64,000 bases of DNA from Pseudo-nitzschia pungens (GCA_037355855.1 CM074759.1:1302001-1366000); one strand, 5' to 3'. Numbered from the stretch's first letter, positions 1 through 12,054 are shown. Translations and numbers: made by a program. Notes: generated from the sequence alone by a model not told the origin.

Positions 1-501
1 TAGCGCGCATAATGAATTCTTGCGCATACGTCTTCCTCTACTAGTGATTGATTATTTGATTCGTGACTGATTGATAGAAGTACTGTCGTAAATCGAGTTT
101 TACTTGTAATCTTACTTGTACCACGTAAGGTTAAGGTTACTATAAGATTACGGTACGGTGTTTGAGATCGGACGCATCGAAAGCAGGGCGCTTCAAAACC
201 CACCGGTCTGCGATAATAGTCATTTTCATCAGTTCAACATAACTCTATTTCCCCATTCATACCGGTACCGCTATCATGTTAACCTGATGTACGGGGGTAA
301 GTTATGTGTTGAGTGTAATCGTAATGTGCTGTAAATTTGAAATGAAACCTTTGTGCCACTAAGCTAGTTGTATTCGCCATCGCGAAACAAAAATAATATT
401 CTTTCACGAAAACTTTTGGGGATCTTCATTTTTCTCGTTCCCAGTCATTACAAAACAGAACAGCTATTATTCATCGGAATAAAAAGCAAGCAAGCCGAGA
501 A
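1..501. other. Intergenic / 5' region of the ether-lipid gene
   Basis: No supported gene. The AT-rich stretch contains the short words seen in other gaps of this window (for example GTAAGGTTAAGGTTAC near 125 and a GATTACGGTACGG run near 147). It presumably holds the promoter and 5' UTR of the long gene that starts at 502; I see no clear core promoter element. Confidence 0.4.
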
Positions 502-3500
502 ATGGCATCCCGAGAGAATGAAATATCTGCCGAAGATATAAGGGAGAGAGAACTGGGCCAACTCTTCCATCGAATAGCCCTCCTGGTGGCAAGGAAACCG
601 TCTGAGGAGGATGAAGATGGCAATGGCGTCGTCGTGACAACTTCCGACGAGGAGAAGTTGCGACTCTATGGCTTGTACAAGCGCGCAACCGCTGGCAGTG
701 ACAACACTGATGAAGATTTACTCGTCCTCGAGTGCCCCTTCCATTTTTCAACCCGTTGCACGTTCAAAATTCATGGCCTGGAAGGAATGTGCGTCGATGA
801 CAAGAAAGGATGCAATGGAAGAGTACGTAGGGATCGTAGCCTCGCGACAGGACAGAATTGGAGAGGAGTGCAGGTATCTCCGTGATCAATTTTACCGAAA
901 GAACAAAATTGTCCAGGACCAAAGGAATAGCAGCGGCAGCGGAATTTGTATACAACAAAGTTCGACGGAGAACGACGACAACAAAAAGGAAATTGATGCA
1001 GGGGGTAGCGCATTGTCGGCAGTACCGAAACTCCAATCAAAATTTTTGGGAGAAGACAGCGCTTCCACTGAATTTCATCATTCCTCGAAGGTGACAACCC
1101 AAAATGCGTCGATCTGCGATGGAATTGCAAAATGGATGGGAGTTCGACCTCTGGTACCACGTGGTCGTCTCGATGTTTCGTACAGAGACCTCGCTTTTGC
1201 CTTTTATCAGTGCACAATACAACAACGCCAGTCGAAAAAAGAGTTCGATGCATTCACGCGCAAAATCAATTCATTATGGGCACCATCGACCGTGTCGTCA
1301 TCGGCAAATGAGGAAAGTTCCGCTGCGGCAGCGGAAATTCCGTCGAAAGTTGTCGTTGGATTATCCGTACGATCTCTTTTTGACCTCTACCTCACAATGA
1401 AAAATTATCCAGATGACTCGGAGATTCTTGTTGTTCCACCGATCAGTGTGCCCGGGATGATGCACGTGGCACGATATCATAATTTGCGAATTGTGCCTGT
1501 GGACATCGACCATCGACAAGGAGGAAAAGGCGGTGACGGGACCCTCGAGATGCGCAACCCAAACCGGTGGATCAATTTAGAAGAGCTTGAGTCAAAAGTG
1601 ACGAACAAGACCGTAGCCATAATGCTAGTTCATCCTTTTGGAATTGTAACGACGGATGACGGAATGTTGACTAAATTGCGATACATTGCAGACAGACACC
1701 ACATTGAATTATGGGAGGATTGCGCTGAAACATTTACGGGGTTGGGTTCAGAAAATTATTTGGGGAGCAGCACGCATTCGGACATTCGATTTTTCTCCTT
1801 TGGAACCATCAAGACAGCCACTGCATTGGGGGGAGGTATTGCTCTTCTAAAGAATGGCGAGGTCGCTAGCCAAATGAACCGACTCCAACAGAGTTTGTAC
1901 AGAATTCAACAAACGCCAATGGAGTATTTTCGGAAAGTTCTGATCGCTCTCGTGCTTAACTTCATTGCTGACTCTCCCATGCGCGTGGGTCTACTTTCCT
2001 GGTTGTGTCGTTTGTGCGGATTCAGCTTCGATGTCCTAGTCACGCGTTCCGTGCGAGGTTTTCATATTCCAAACTCTACCAGAACAGCATTTGAGGACAA
2101 AAGTCGACCAAACAACAAACAAAGCGATGATCGTTGGATTCAAACTTATCTGGTCCGCCAAATTCGGAAGAGACCCTCGAATGCTCTTTTGGCCGTGCTT
2201 CATCGACGCTTCGAGCAGTCCAAACGGATAGCCCCGTCAGTACCTGGGCGAATACGACGTTGCAAGTTGGTGTCATCACTGCTGGAAAAAGAGATCCCAA
2301 ACGTCGTATTTCCAAGTCTCCAAAATTTTGTACATACCTATTGGGCATTTGCAATTTGTTCCCATGACCGGGAGACAGTCAGCAAGAATGTTCAAGCTGC
2401 TGGTTTTGATGTCGCTACTGGCGCTTCACAGCTGTGCTCTGTTTCTCAGTTTTGCGATAGCACGAATGCACGACAATGCCCTTCTACTGATGATCTCATG
2501 AGCTCGATTCTCTATCTTCCAATTTGTAGTCAACATCTTTCTGATTTGAAACTTGTGGAATTAATTCGTCAATTGAAAGATGCGCTCAATCCTCGAACGC
2601 TCGATTCTTCAAGTTCTCACGGAGACACAACAACAAGACGAAATGAACAGAAGCTCGCTGTACATCTAACGATACTCGTGGTACTAATCATGATCACTGC
2701 TACCCGGACCGGTCATCTATCTCCGGCAAGAATGTTTCAATTTTCATTGGCGATTCTTTCTGGATGCATAATAAGACTTTGCGGGGAAAAATTATTGCAT
2801 TGGACCACTGCTGAATTCTATTTGAAAGAGTCTACTTCATTTGCCGAGAATTGTGATATGATAGATGCTATTTGTGACGGCGAAGGAACGATATGCAATA
2901 AGTCGTCTATACAAACGTCAGAATGTTCAAAACAGCAGGGAGTTCTGGGTAGTATGGAATCCTTAAGGATCTTGGCTTCCTCGAGAATCGACGAATTGAA
3001 TTACAGGAGGACAGTTATCCTGACGGGAGCTACAGGTTTCGTAGGCTCAGCACTTCTGAGGGATCTAATAGTGAATAGAGACACACTATCACTGGGGAAG
3101 ATAATTATTATATGCCGAAAGAAAGGGAACTTCTCGGCAGAATCAAGATTAAAAAGTTTGCTGAGTAAACCAATCTTCGACTTTCTACCGGAAGAGGAAA
3201 AACTCTCGTTGATCGAAGTCGTTGAAGGAGACGTCACAATGCATTCCGCAGGTTTGTCTCCAATGAATTTGGCACGTATTGTACAGGACCCAGGTATAAC
3301 GCATGTCTTCCATTGCGCAGCGGCTGTCAGCTTCACATTGGAGTTTCCAAATGCAGCACAAAGCAACATAACTTCATCCTTGAATATGCAGACGTTAACG
3401 GGATGTCTGAAAAACAAAGAAGCACAATTCGTTCACATCAGCACTGCTTTCGTTCACGGGGATAAAATCGGATCAAAGGAATCACCACTGCCCGAAGAGC

Positions 3501-6500
3501 TTTTTGACTTCGAGTCTTTTGATCCAAACGAGATCTATAGATCGATGATTGGCACTCAATACTATGCAAGCAAGGCAATGGCAGAATTAAACTTCCCGAA
3601 CACATATTCCTTCAGCAAAAGTGTTTGTGAGCATTTGTTATCACAAAACAACCACATTGACACCCTCATCATACGTCCCAGTATCGTTGGGCCTGCAATA
3701 GAGACACCATTTGAAGGTTGGGCGGGGGATCGGCCATCAACAATCGTTGCTGGACCTTGCCTCCACTTAAGCCACCAATGGAATATCTGGCATCTTGGAA
3801 GACAACGTGCTACGTGTTTCCCTGTCGATTTGCTAGCACGCTTCATCATCGCAAAGGCCTTTCAAGATGATTCTAGTCAAGTAACTAATTGTTCAAATGA
3901 TGTTGAGTCTTCGTCCGACGGGAGTTTTGAGCGGATCAGCAACAGCAGTGATGGATATTCTGAATCCGAAGATATTGGGTCCACCGTGTCGTCACAGAGC
4001 ATGGTATGTTGTCGGCTCCCAAGGATATTTAATGCAACATGGGACACTGGATCGAGTCAAAATGCCTTATTTTCTTGGCTTGAATTCAGCGTAGCGTATT
4101 TGCACCTCGGATCAGTATTGGGATACTTTAGCCGATCAAGTGCCATGATGCAACTTTTCATATCGGCGCAAATGGTTCCAAGGGTCAAACCAAGTAACGG
4201 GACGTATGAATTGCTTCAAAACGTATTCATCCGGCCACCATTCGAGCTTGCTGCAGCCATTTATGAGCACATGGGATTGACGAATCTCAAACTCACGAAA
4301 CTCTTGACGTTTCTGGATCTCCCTCTGCTTTTTTATCCGTTTGTAAAAACAGAGTTCTATTTTCAATCTGAATTGTCTGCACCCCCTAACTTCAATGTAA
4401 AGCGGTATAGCTTTAGTTGTGGGGTCGCAGCTCATCGGTTCATTTCATCACGAGTGGGATCCAAAGAAATGGCATCGACTAGATCCGAGTCTCTAAAAAG
4501 GATGTCCTGTTACGCCGTGGGAGGAAAAAACCATTCACATGGTTCGTCCTATCTTTGGTGGGCTTTTTCTCAGCCAAGAGGAGATATCCTACTAAGGCTT
4601 GTGGCAGCATTTGTTGGTTTTGTACTCGGAGCAATTTCAACTGTAGTAACAGTTGATTTGAAGTCATTTCGCAACCATCTCTCGGCATTAAGATCAAAGG
4701 ACACCGATAGACCAGTTCACTTGGTTTTAGTTCCTACCCATCGATCATTTTTCGACTTCATCCTATTGAGTTACGTCTTCTTTACGTTGCCCGAGCTCCA
4801 GATAAACCTTCCTTTCATTATTGCCGCTGACGAATTTCAGCATCTTCCATTAATCGGCTGGTTGGCTCGTCAATTACAAGCATTCTATATTCAGAGAGGA
4901 AAAGGTAGAGCTGACGCAAACCTATCCAAAGACTTAGAATCACTGAAAGACCAAAATGGTGCCGTAACCTTCGAGGTTTTCATTGAAGGCAGAAGAAGCA
5001 GGGATCGTCGCTTTGTGGACCCCAAAACAGGACTGCTAAAGAGTCTCAAAGCTTCAGGAGGAGAGCATGTGATACTTCCCGTAACAATCAATTATGAATG
5101 CGTTGCTGAACAGCACATTTTATCGGAGGAAGCAGCTGGTTCCAACCGGAGAACGCTCAGCGTCACAGGTATGATTTTGTGGCTGAAGGAAGTCTTTAAA
5201 GGAAAAGTTGATATCGGGAAGGTTCACATCGCAGCCGCAGACCCAATTCCTTTAGACTGCAAATGTGATACAGATTTCAAACAATTGGTTGATGAAATAC
5301 AAACGAAGCAACAACAAGACATCGTCCTGTCTGACTACCACTTAAAGGCGGCTTCACGTTTGCTTGGCGTTGATTATTTCATTTTCAAAACAGCGTTGCC
5401 AAAACTTGGGTGCCGTTCTTGGCCTGACACTTGCATCTTCGAGTTGCCTGAGCTTCCTAGTGACTTGACCAATTTATTGACCGTTGTGTTGCATTTCGGA
5501 CATAGTCTCGCTCCTCTTTTCTTCGAAAATAGAAGAAAATGGTCCTTGTGGTTGAACCGACTCTGTACATCTAGTCTTGATGAATCCTTGTTTTCGGACG
5601 ATGACATCCAAATAGTGTACAACCGGTTAGGGGTATTGTTCGATTCTGCTGACACCGCAGTCAATGATGCAATTTCCAAACTAAAAAGTAAAGGATTCGA
5701 AGACCCTGACTGCGATCATGTCTTTCAAACAGCGGAGACGATGAAAACACTTGATGTCCCTGGACCAGTGATGCGTGCGGCTGTTCTGATGAGAATTCAA
5801 CGGAAAAAGGAAGAAGGCAACTCTCCTTCATCCCTGGTACCCGTCGACTACATGGTCCACGCCAACCTTTCTGATAGCGACGAAAAGATTGGATTCTGGG
5901 GATTTAAAGATTCGGGCTTCATTGCCAAAACCGACAATCGCGGGAGGCGATACGTTACAATGAAGGGCAAACGGTACGCGTTGTCCGGGAAGCGAATGAC
6001 CAAAATACTTCCGTTCATCGAATCCGCACTCAACGTCAAGATCAATACCTCGAACGAGTTTACTTGTATGCATCCAAGGTGGCATTCCACAGTGGAATCC
6101 GCCCTGCCCCCGGCCGATCAAAAGTATCTAGATACCCTGCTGCAAGGCCAGCTTTCGTTTTCCACCCCGGACCGACTTCGCCACGGGACGGGCCATTCCC
6201 AGGAGGACGTCTTTGCGATCCGGAACGGAGACGACATTCGCATACCCGACGCGGTTCTCTGGCCATCGTCGGAAGAGCAAGTCGTTGCCGTCGTCGATGC
6301 CGCGAGGCGCAAGGGTTGGTGCCTGATTCCATACGGCGGTGGCACCAACGTGATCGAGGCGACACGGTGTCCGTCCAAAGGGGTGGAACCGCGGCCGATC
6401 CTTACCGTCAGCACGAAACGACTGAATCGCATACTGTGGCTCAACGAGGAAGACGGCCTGGCGCACGTGCAAGCCGGCATCACGGGCCGCGAACTGGTGG

Positions 6501-7657
6501 AAACCCTCGATCGTCGGGGCTACACCATGGGCCACGAACCCGACAGCATCGAATTCAGCACCCTCGGCGGTTGGATCGCCACCAAGGCCAGCGGCATGAA
6601 ACGCAGCAAGTACGGAAACATCGAAGACATCGTGGCATCTTCCCGCGTCGTGGGCCCCAACGGCGTCCTGTGGAAGGGAGCCGGCGACCGGACCAAGATC
6701 GTCGCGGGACGCCACTCCGAGGGCCTGGACGTTCACGACCTGGCCTTGGGATCGGAGGGATGCCTCGGCATCGTCACCAGCGCGGTGATTCGCATCTGGC
6801 CCCTCCCGCAGGTCCGGACGCACGGCAGCGTCGTCTTTCCGAGCTTCCGGGACGGCCTGTTGTTTCTGCGGGCGCTCTCCCGGGAACCCCGCGCGATGCC
6901 CGCCTGCGTTCGGTTGCTGGACAACGCGCACTTTCGTCTCGGACAGGCCCTCCGGCCGGAGGAAGCCTCGTGGATCCGCCGCACGGGGGATGCTTTGAAA
7001 CGGGCCCTCGCGTCGGCGTGGTTGGCCAGCGGCTCCCTGGACCCTTCCTCCGTCGTCTGCGCCACCCTCAGCTACGAGGGAAGCGCCCGGGAGGTGGGGG
7101 ACCAAATGGAAGCCGTCGCGCGATTGTCTCGGACCCACGGGGGACTCCAGCTGGGAGCTTCCGTCGGCAGGGCCGGGTACGAGCTCACGTACATGATTGC
7201 CTACCTCCGCGACTTTGCCATGACCTACCGCGTCCTGGGAGAATCCTTCGAGACCTTTGTGCCGTGGTCCCGCATCGAATCGCTGATCGCCGCCACTAAG
7301 GAGCGGATTCGCGCCGAGCACGAGGCCCGGTTGCTCCCCGGCCGGCCCTTTGTGGGGTGCCGCGTGACCCAGCTCTACCACGAGGGAGCCTGCCTGTACT
7401 TTTATCTGTGCATCGGGTTCGAGGGAATCGGTGACGGGCGCGCCAGCAAGGTGTACGCCGAGCTGGAGAAGGCCGCCCGGGAGGAGATCCTCGAGCGGGG
7501 TGGATCCCTCAGCCACCACCACGGTCTGGGCAAGCTCCGGTCGTCCTTTGCCGGGGACCGCTCCTCGTCGGGATTCCAATCGGTGGTGGCATCCCTCAAG
7601 GAGAGCATGGACCGGGACAACGTGTTTGGAGCTCGAAACGGCCTGTTTGCACGGTGA
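502..7657 (+). CDS. Multifunctional ether-lipid synthase: ACBP + aminotransferase-like + fatty acyl-CoA reductase + DHAP acyltransferase + alkyl-DHAP synthase (one frame break)
   Basis: Modules in order, by nucleotide. 520-860: acyl-CoA-binding domain (LYGLYKRATAG, then SKFMAWKE and DAMEEYVGIV). About 1330-2580: DegT/StrS-type PLP fold with WEDCAETF and a likely PLP lysine in SFGTIKTATALGGG (near 1809). 2655-2790: hydrophobic stretch. About 3000-4000: NAD(P)-binding fatty acyl-CoA reductase (TGATGFVG; YSFSK catalytic Y-x3-K near 3605). About 4570-5750: PlsB/GNPAT-type acyltransferase (HRSFFD = HX4D near 4739; FIEGRRSRDRR). About 5820-7657: FAD-type alkyl-DHAP synthase (PYGGGTNV; HHHGLGKLR at the C-end). 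Known family roles: reduce acyl-CoA to fatty alcohol, acylate DHAP, swap acyl for alkyl. The first ACBP half is read from ATG 502; everything after about 740 lies one base out of frame and is open from 668. No GT..AG intron of suitable length explains this. The C-end (GLFAR) is not a PTS1 signal. Membership of each module is well supported; concerted function is inference. Confidence 0.88.
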
Positions 7658-8067
7658 GAACGGAACGGAACGGAAAAAAAGTCGCAGTCGCGACGACTTT
7701 GAGAATAACCGTACGGTTCGATTGGAGTGCTTTGCAATCCTACGAAATCTTTCAAGTATCATTAATGTTACAATAATAAAATAATATAATAATCCGTAAT
7801 AGCTCATAAATGGTTACGACGATGACGTGATAGTAAGTCGTTGCGCAGATCACATTGGTTTGCGCGGAATGGAAATGATACTCTCGAGGTCGAGTACCGT
7901 ACCGTAGTCCGGTACGATGATAGCGCTGGTGCTCCGTTGTAACAGGATGCATTGCGTTCGCCCCGCGCGTGCTCATCACCAAACAAACAAACAAACAAAA
8001 ACAAAAAAACGCCGAACCGCGACCGTTCCCGCATTTCATCTCGTCGCGCGGTACCTCATTTATCATC
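7658..8067. other. Convergent 3' gap
   Basis: Lies between the ends of two converging genes. It holds an AT-rich stretch (7755-7800) likely used for 3' ends, and an AAAC-rich run near 7980-8010. No gene is supported. Confidence 0.4.
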
Positions 8068-8631
8068 TCATCCGAAGCACTCCCGCTTCCTCCCCCGCAT
8101 CCGCACCTGTTCGAGGCGTTGCAGCGTGGTATGGTTGTGGAACTTTCGCTTCTTGCCGTTTCCATTTCCATTTCCATTTCCATTTCCATTTCCATTTCCA
8201 TTTCCATCATCGTCGTCGTCCATCTCCACCTGGTAATCTTCCGTGACGGCACCGTATTCCTCCAGGACCCGGTCGAAGAAAGTGTCCGAGAGATCGGGAT
8301 GCGTCGACAGCAGGGCCCGTTCCAGGACGTAGAGGTCGACGGCCTGTTCCTCGACGCTGGCGGTGGATTTGGACAGCCCAAAGTCGATCAGCGCCAGTTC
8401 CGGTTCCGTTTGCGGTTCCGTTTCCGTTTTCGGTTCCGTCTCGTCCTTGTCGCCCTCGCTCGCCGGCAGCACGATCATGTTCGAAGTGGTCAAATCGCCG
8501 TGCACGATTCCAATGATGTGGAGCGTACCCACCAAGCGTCCCATTTTGCGGGCCAGGACCGTTTCGGATATCGCGGCGGACCCCGCGTCGTCGCTTGCGT
8601 CGCTGCCATTCTCTTTTCCGGCGCAATCGTT

Positions 8632-8664
<33 letters not shown>

Positions 8665-9045
8665 TTGGCGCTGTCGCTGCTGAAGGTACGACTTGACGCT
8701 CGGACCGTCGAGATACTCCAGGTACAAGCTGGGAGGCGAGACCCGGAGGACTTTTGGAACCCTTAGCCCGGTTTTGAGAGCGCATTTCCCCAAGAGTTTG
8801 GCTTCCGATCGGCACCGACTCTTGGTGAGACGAACGTCCAGATCGGGATGCCGGTAGGCCTTGGAAAAGCGCTCCTTGCAAATCGCGAACGATTGCTGGC
8901 TATTGCTGTCGTCGTTGCTGTTGTTGCTGCTGCTGCCCGAAGCGGGAATCTTCCAGACCCGGGCCTCCGCTCCCTGGGAGATAAGGGTCCATTCCTCTCT
9001 CGGGGCAGGATCGAAGGAGGGCTTGTCTTTGCCCTGTTGCGACAT
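8068..9045 (-). CDS. BUD32: Bud32/PRPK (TP53RK)-type atypical kinase of the KEOPS/EKC complex
   Basis: The 325-residue product has the compact kinase fold of Bud32, the KEOPS subunit needed for t6A modification of ANN-decoding tRNAs. Visible signatures: KERFSKAYRHPDLD near the start, catalytic-loop GIVHGDLTTSN (about residues 178-188), LIDFGLS (about 218, the DFG equivalent), AVDLYVLERAL and the family C-terminal tail RMRGRKRECFG. Two low-complexity insertions interrupt the fold: a poly-Q tract (about residue 125-138, CTGTTG repeats on the plus strand) and an Asn-Gly run encoded by a hexanucleotide repeat at 8158-8208. Both look like loop expansions outside the core. The start at 9045 leaves a short, plausible N-terminus (MSQQGKDKPSF). 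Identification is firm. Confidence 0.93.
8158..8208. repeat. (TTCCAT)n hexanucleotide repeat, coding for Asn-Gly in Bud32
   Basis: About eight consecutive copies of a TTTCCA/TTCCAT unit on the plus strand. Read on the minus strand they encode alternating Asn and Gly between the poly-Asp run and the conserved C-terminal tail of the kinase. The unit is a multiple of three, so length changes keep the frame. Confidence 0.9.
8631..8682. repeat. CTGTTG repeat coding for poly-Gln in Bud32
   Basis: Consecutive TGCTGT/TGTTGC units on the plus strand encode a run of more than ten glutamines on the minus strand, inserted between the N- and C-lobe motifs of the kinase. Confidence 0.85.
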
Positions 9046-9555
9046 GGTTGGTTGCTTTTGCTCGTTGGAAAGTGGTGCACTGTGCGCTGTGCACTCGACG
9101 GTTTGCGGTTCTTTCCTGGCTCGGTGTTGAGCTGGGACGAATTGGGATTGTTCGGGTTGGTGGATGTTTCGTTTTTGTAACTTTCGTTGATTGCGATGGA
9201 TCGTGGATCATTCATCTCATGTCACGGAGCATGTTGTTTCGTTTTTTGAGTGAGATGAGAGATCGATGGAGCGCGATATTGCGATTTTCCCCCAAAAAAT
9301 TAGGGGCGTCTGTACGTCGCACGAAATGAACGCTTGAAACGCTGCATGGGGGGCACGCAAATCCACGACTGGCAAAAGCCGAACCAACAACCAACACCGC
9401 TCTGGATCGTCGTTTTTGATCAATCACCGACCGATCTTCGATGATTGCAAATCGCAAGCTCCAATAATTAAGGTTTACCGTAACCGTACTCGTACCGTAG
9501 CGAACAACAAACAACATCATAGCGGTAAGGTTTAAATTAAGATTACTCGCAGTAC
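9046..9555. other. Divergent intergenic region between BUD32 and the LCMT-GNAT gene
   Basis: Separates two divergently transcribed genes and must hold both promoters. From 9470 to 9510 it carries GTTTACCGTAACCGTACTCGT-like words of the family seen in other gaps. No coding signal is supported. Confidence 0.4.
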
Positions 9556-9678
9556 GTGTTGTTTGTGGATGGACCAAGGCAGAGAGATTTGGAACGGATT
9601 AGCAGCGCATTGCCAGCACCCAACAAAGATTGTTGTTCACCCGAACCAATCCGTCCCCGATTGATTCTTTCTGCGACA

Positions 9679-9696
9679 ATGACAATGACAATGGCA

Positions 9697-9728
<32 letters not shown>

Positions 9729-10792
9729 TGCCAAGACGTGTTTCGACGCCATTCGGGCCAAGCAATCGGCGCTAGCGGCGGGATACGATCCCCTGGTGAC
9801 CGAGCGGTTGGATGTCTATCGATCCCTGCTCTCCAGGGCCGTCGATTCTTCCTCGGGAGACCGGAAAGCGAGACGGCAAACGCCCCTGGTCAACGCTGGC
9901 TACGCGACCCGGGTGCTGTCGATTTCGCAGGCGATTCGATCCTTCGTGGCGTACCATCGATGGGCATCTTCTTCTTCTTCTTCTTCTTCTTGTTGTTGTT
10001 GTTCGTCATCGTCGACGAGAGACCGAAAGAACAAGCAAGAACGAGACGGGAAGAAAACCGAGCATCCACGGCGTCGAAAAATTCGAATCGTCCTGCTGGG
10101 CTGCGGGGTAGACGTGATTGGATTGTGGGCCCGGTCGTTGCTGCCGGCAGACAGTGACGCCGGGAATCTGTCGATGGAGATCGTCGAGGTGGACACGCCG
10201 GGGGTTTGCTCCGTCAAGCGAGCGATGATTCGCGACCAGGGAATGGTCCGGAATCTGACCGAACGCATTCCCGAGCGCGATGCTGCCAGGTCTGCCCCGT
10301 ACTACACGGGGACCATCGTGGTTCCGTTCTCGGACAACGCCGGTTTGGGTTCGGATTTGGGTTCGGATTTGGGTTCGGATTCGGATTCGGGGGATGGCAA
10401 GCACGATTACGTCCTGGTTCCGGCCGATCTCAACGACGTTTCCACGCTGGATCCCGTGCTCGGAAACGGTCCCCGTAACGATCCATCCGCGGACGCTCTC
10501 GCGGTCCCGACCCTGGTCGTTTCGGAACTCGTCCTTTCCTACCTGGCTCCTTCCGGGACCGATGCCCTGCTGAAATGGTGCTCCGAAACGCTCTGCACGA
10601 CCCCCGACAGCGCCCTGGTGGCGCTCGAACCGCTGGGACCTCCCGGGAGAGCCTCCGAGACGTCGAATTCGACTTCGACTCCGACGTCCGCCGCAGTCGG
10701 ATCGGTGGAGGAGGGATACCGCAGGGATTACTGCCAGAAATTCCGCGACAAGCTGCAACGGGGACGACCATCATCATCAACATCGTCATCAA

Positions 10793-10829
<37 letters not shown>

Positions 10830-12054
10830 CGCGGCTCCCACGGGTTCCAACGAGGGATTCTTTCACCCCATTGGACGCTCCGAGGACGAAATCGCCCGGC
10901 GATTGGCAAAAGCCGGCTTTGGAAGGGCCTCGTCCGCGGCGAACCTCGGCGTGGTGTCCGCGTTTGCGGCTGCGGCTGCGGCGGCAGCTGCGACTCCGTC
11001 GTGTTCCGACGGAATCTCTGCGGCAGAGTGTCCCGAGCTCTTTGACGAGCACGCCGGTTGGATCCTCCACCTGCGGTCCTACGCCGTGGCGTGCGGATTC
11101 GGGGCGGGCCCGCACCGTCCGCACGGCGATCCGGCGGTCCTGCGCCGCCTCTTGTGTCCGTGGTCGGGACAACCGCAACATCCACAACATCCAAAACCAC
11201 AACCACAACCACAACCACAACCATCCGCATCTCGTCCCGACAAGGGAGGATCCGACCTGGCCGCGGTGCGGGCGGGACTGCCGTGGCTCGACGACTCCCC
11301 GCGCAACAAAATCGCCTACACGGAGATCGAAGAAGGCGACGAGGCTTCCGTCCGGGACCTCTTTGCGGCGACCTACGGCCCCGAATACACGGAAAAACAC
11401 CCCGCCATTCGAAAGCTGGTGAGGGCGGCCCTGAACAAGGACCTGAGGGGGACACCATCGAGCGAATCCGGGGGTGGCGACGCCGGAAGCGGCAGCCTTC
11501 GCGGATCGTCGTCGTCGTCGGCCATTGCCGAGTTTTATCGGTCCGCCGGGGGAATCTTCTTGGTGGCCGTCAAGTGGGATTGCGATGGCGACGGCAATGG
11601 CCGCCGGGAGGTGGTGGGCTGCGTCGGGATCCGATCCAGCGAGGGCACAAGGAAGGACGACGTTGGCAATGACAAACGACAAACCCAAGAAGGAGTCGTC
11701 CGCGCAACCTCCACCACCACCACACTGGAACTCTTTCGGTTGGCCGTCGACGTCCGCCACCGGGGCCAGGGGATTGCCGGCAACCTGCTCCGGGTCGCGG
11801 AAGCGCACGCGCGGGAACGGCAACGACAACGGCAACGGCAACGACAACGACAACGAACCAGATCGCGTGGGGATCACAAGCGCTCCCTCCGCGTCGTGGC
11901 CAGAACGCTCACCCTATTGGAGGCCGCCGGAAAGATGTACGAATCGGCGGGATACACGGCGGAGTCCGAAACGCCGCTCGGGGCGACCCAGCTGGTGCTC
12001 CGAACCTACGCCAAGGAACTGGAGGCGCCGGACGCACCGGGACCGCGACGGTGA
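9679..12054 (+). CDS. Leucine carboxyl methyltransferase (LCMT-type) fused to a C-terminal GNAT acetyltransferase domain
   Basis: The frame is open from an ATG at 9556 (832 residues). The cluster of ATGs at 9679 (MTMTMASSS) is a more natural start because the upstream part shows no conserved feature; the choice is uncertain. N-terminal module: LCMT1-like pattern TPLVNAGYATRVLSISQAI (near 9887), the SAM-binding motif IVLLGCGVDVIGLWARSL (near 10090), EVDTPGVCSVKRAM, VPADLNDV, and VVSELVLSYLAPSGTDALL (near 10516). In LCMT1 these residues methylate the C-terminal leucine of PP2A catalytic subunits. C-terminal module (about 11314-12010): IEEGDEASVRDLFAATYG and the GNAT acetyl-CoA loop VRHRGQGIAGNLL, ending in AAGKMYESAGY. 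Ser, Pro-Gln and Arg-Gln simple repeats lie between blocks. The acetyltransferase substrate is unknown. The fusion lies in one uninterrupted frame. Confidence 0.8.

Noticed and set aside
700..740. A small intron as the explanation of the ACBP frame break
   Set aside because: The GT..AG pairs available (9, 18 and 35 bases) are implausibly short and none changes the frame correctly.
6128..7807. 559-residue open frame on the minus strand opposite the alkyl-DHAP synthase module
   Set aside because: Composition-driven shadow of the GC-rich coding strand; no family motif, while the plus strand carries clear catalytic motifs.
10430..11877. Long minus-strand frames opposite the LCMT-GNAT gene
   Set aside because: Simple-repeat and Arg-rich shadows with no conserved motif.
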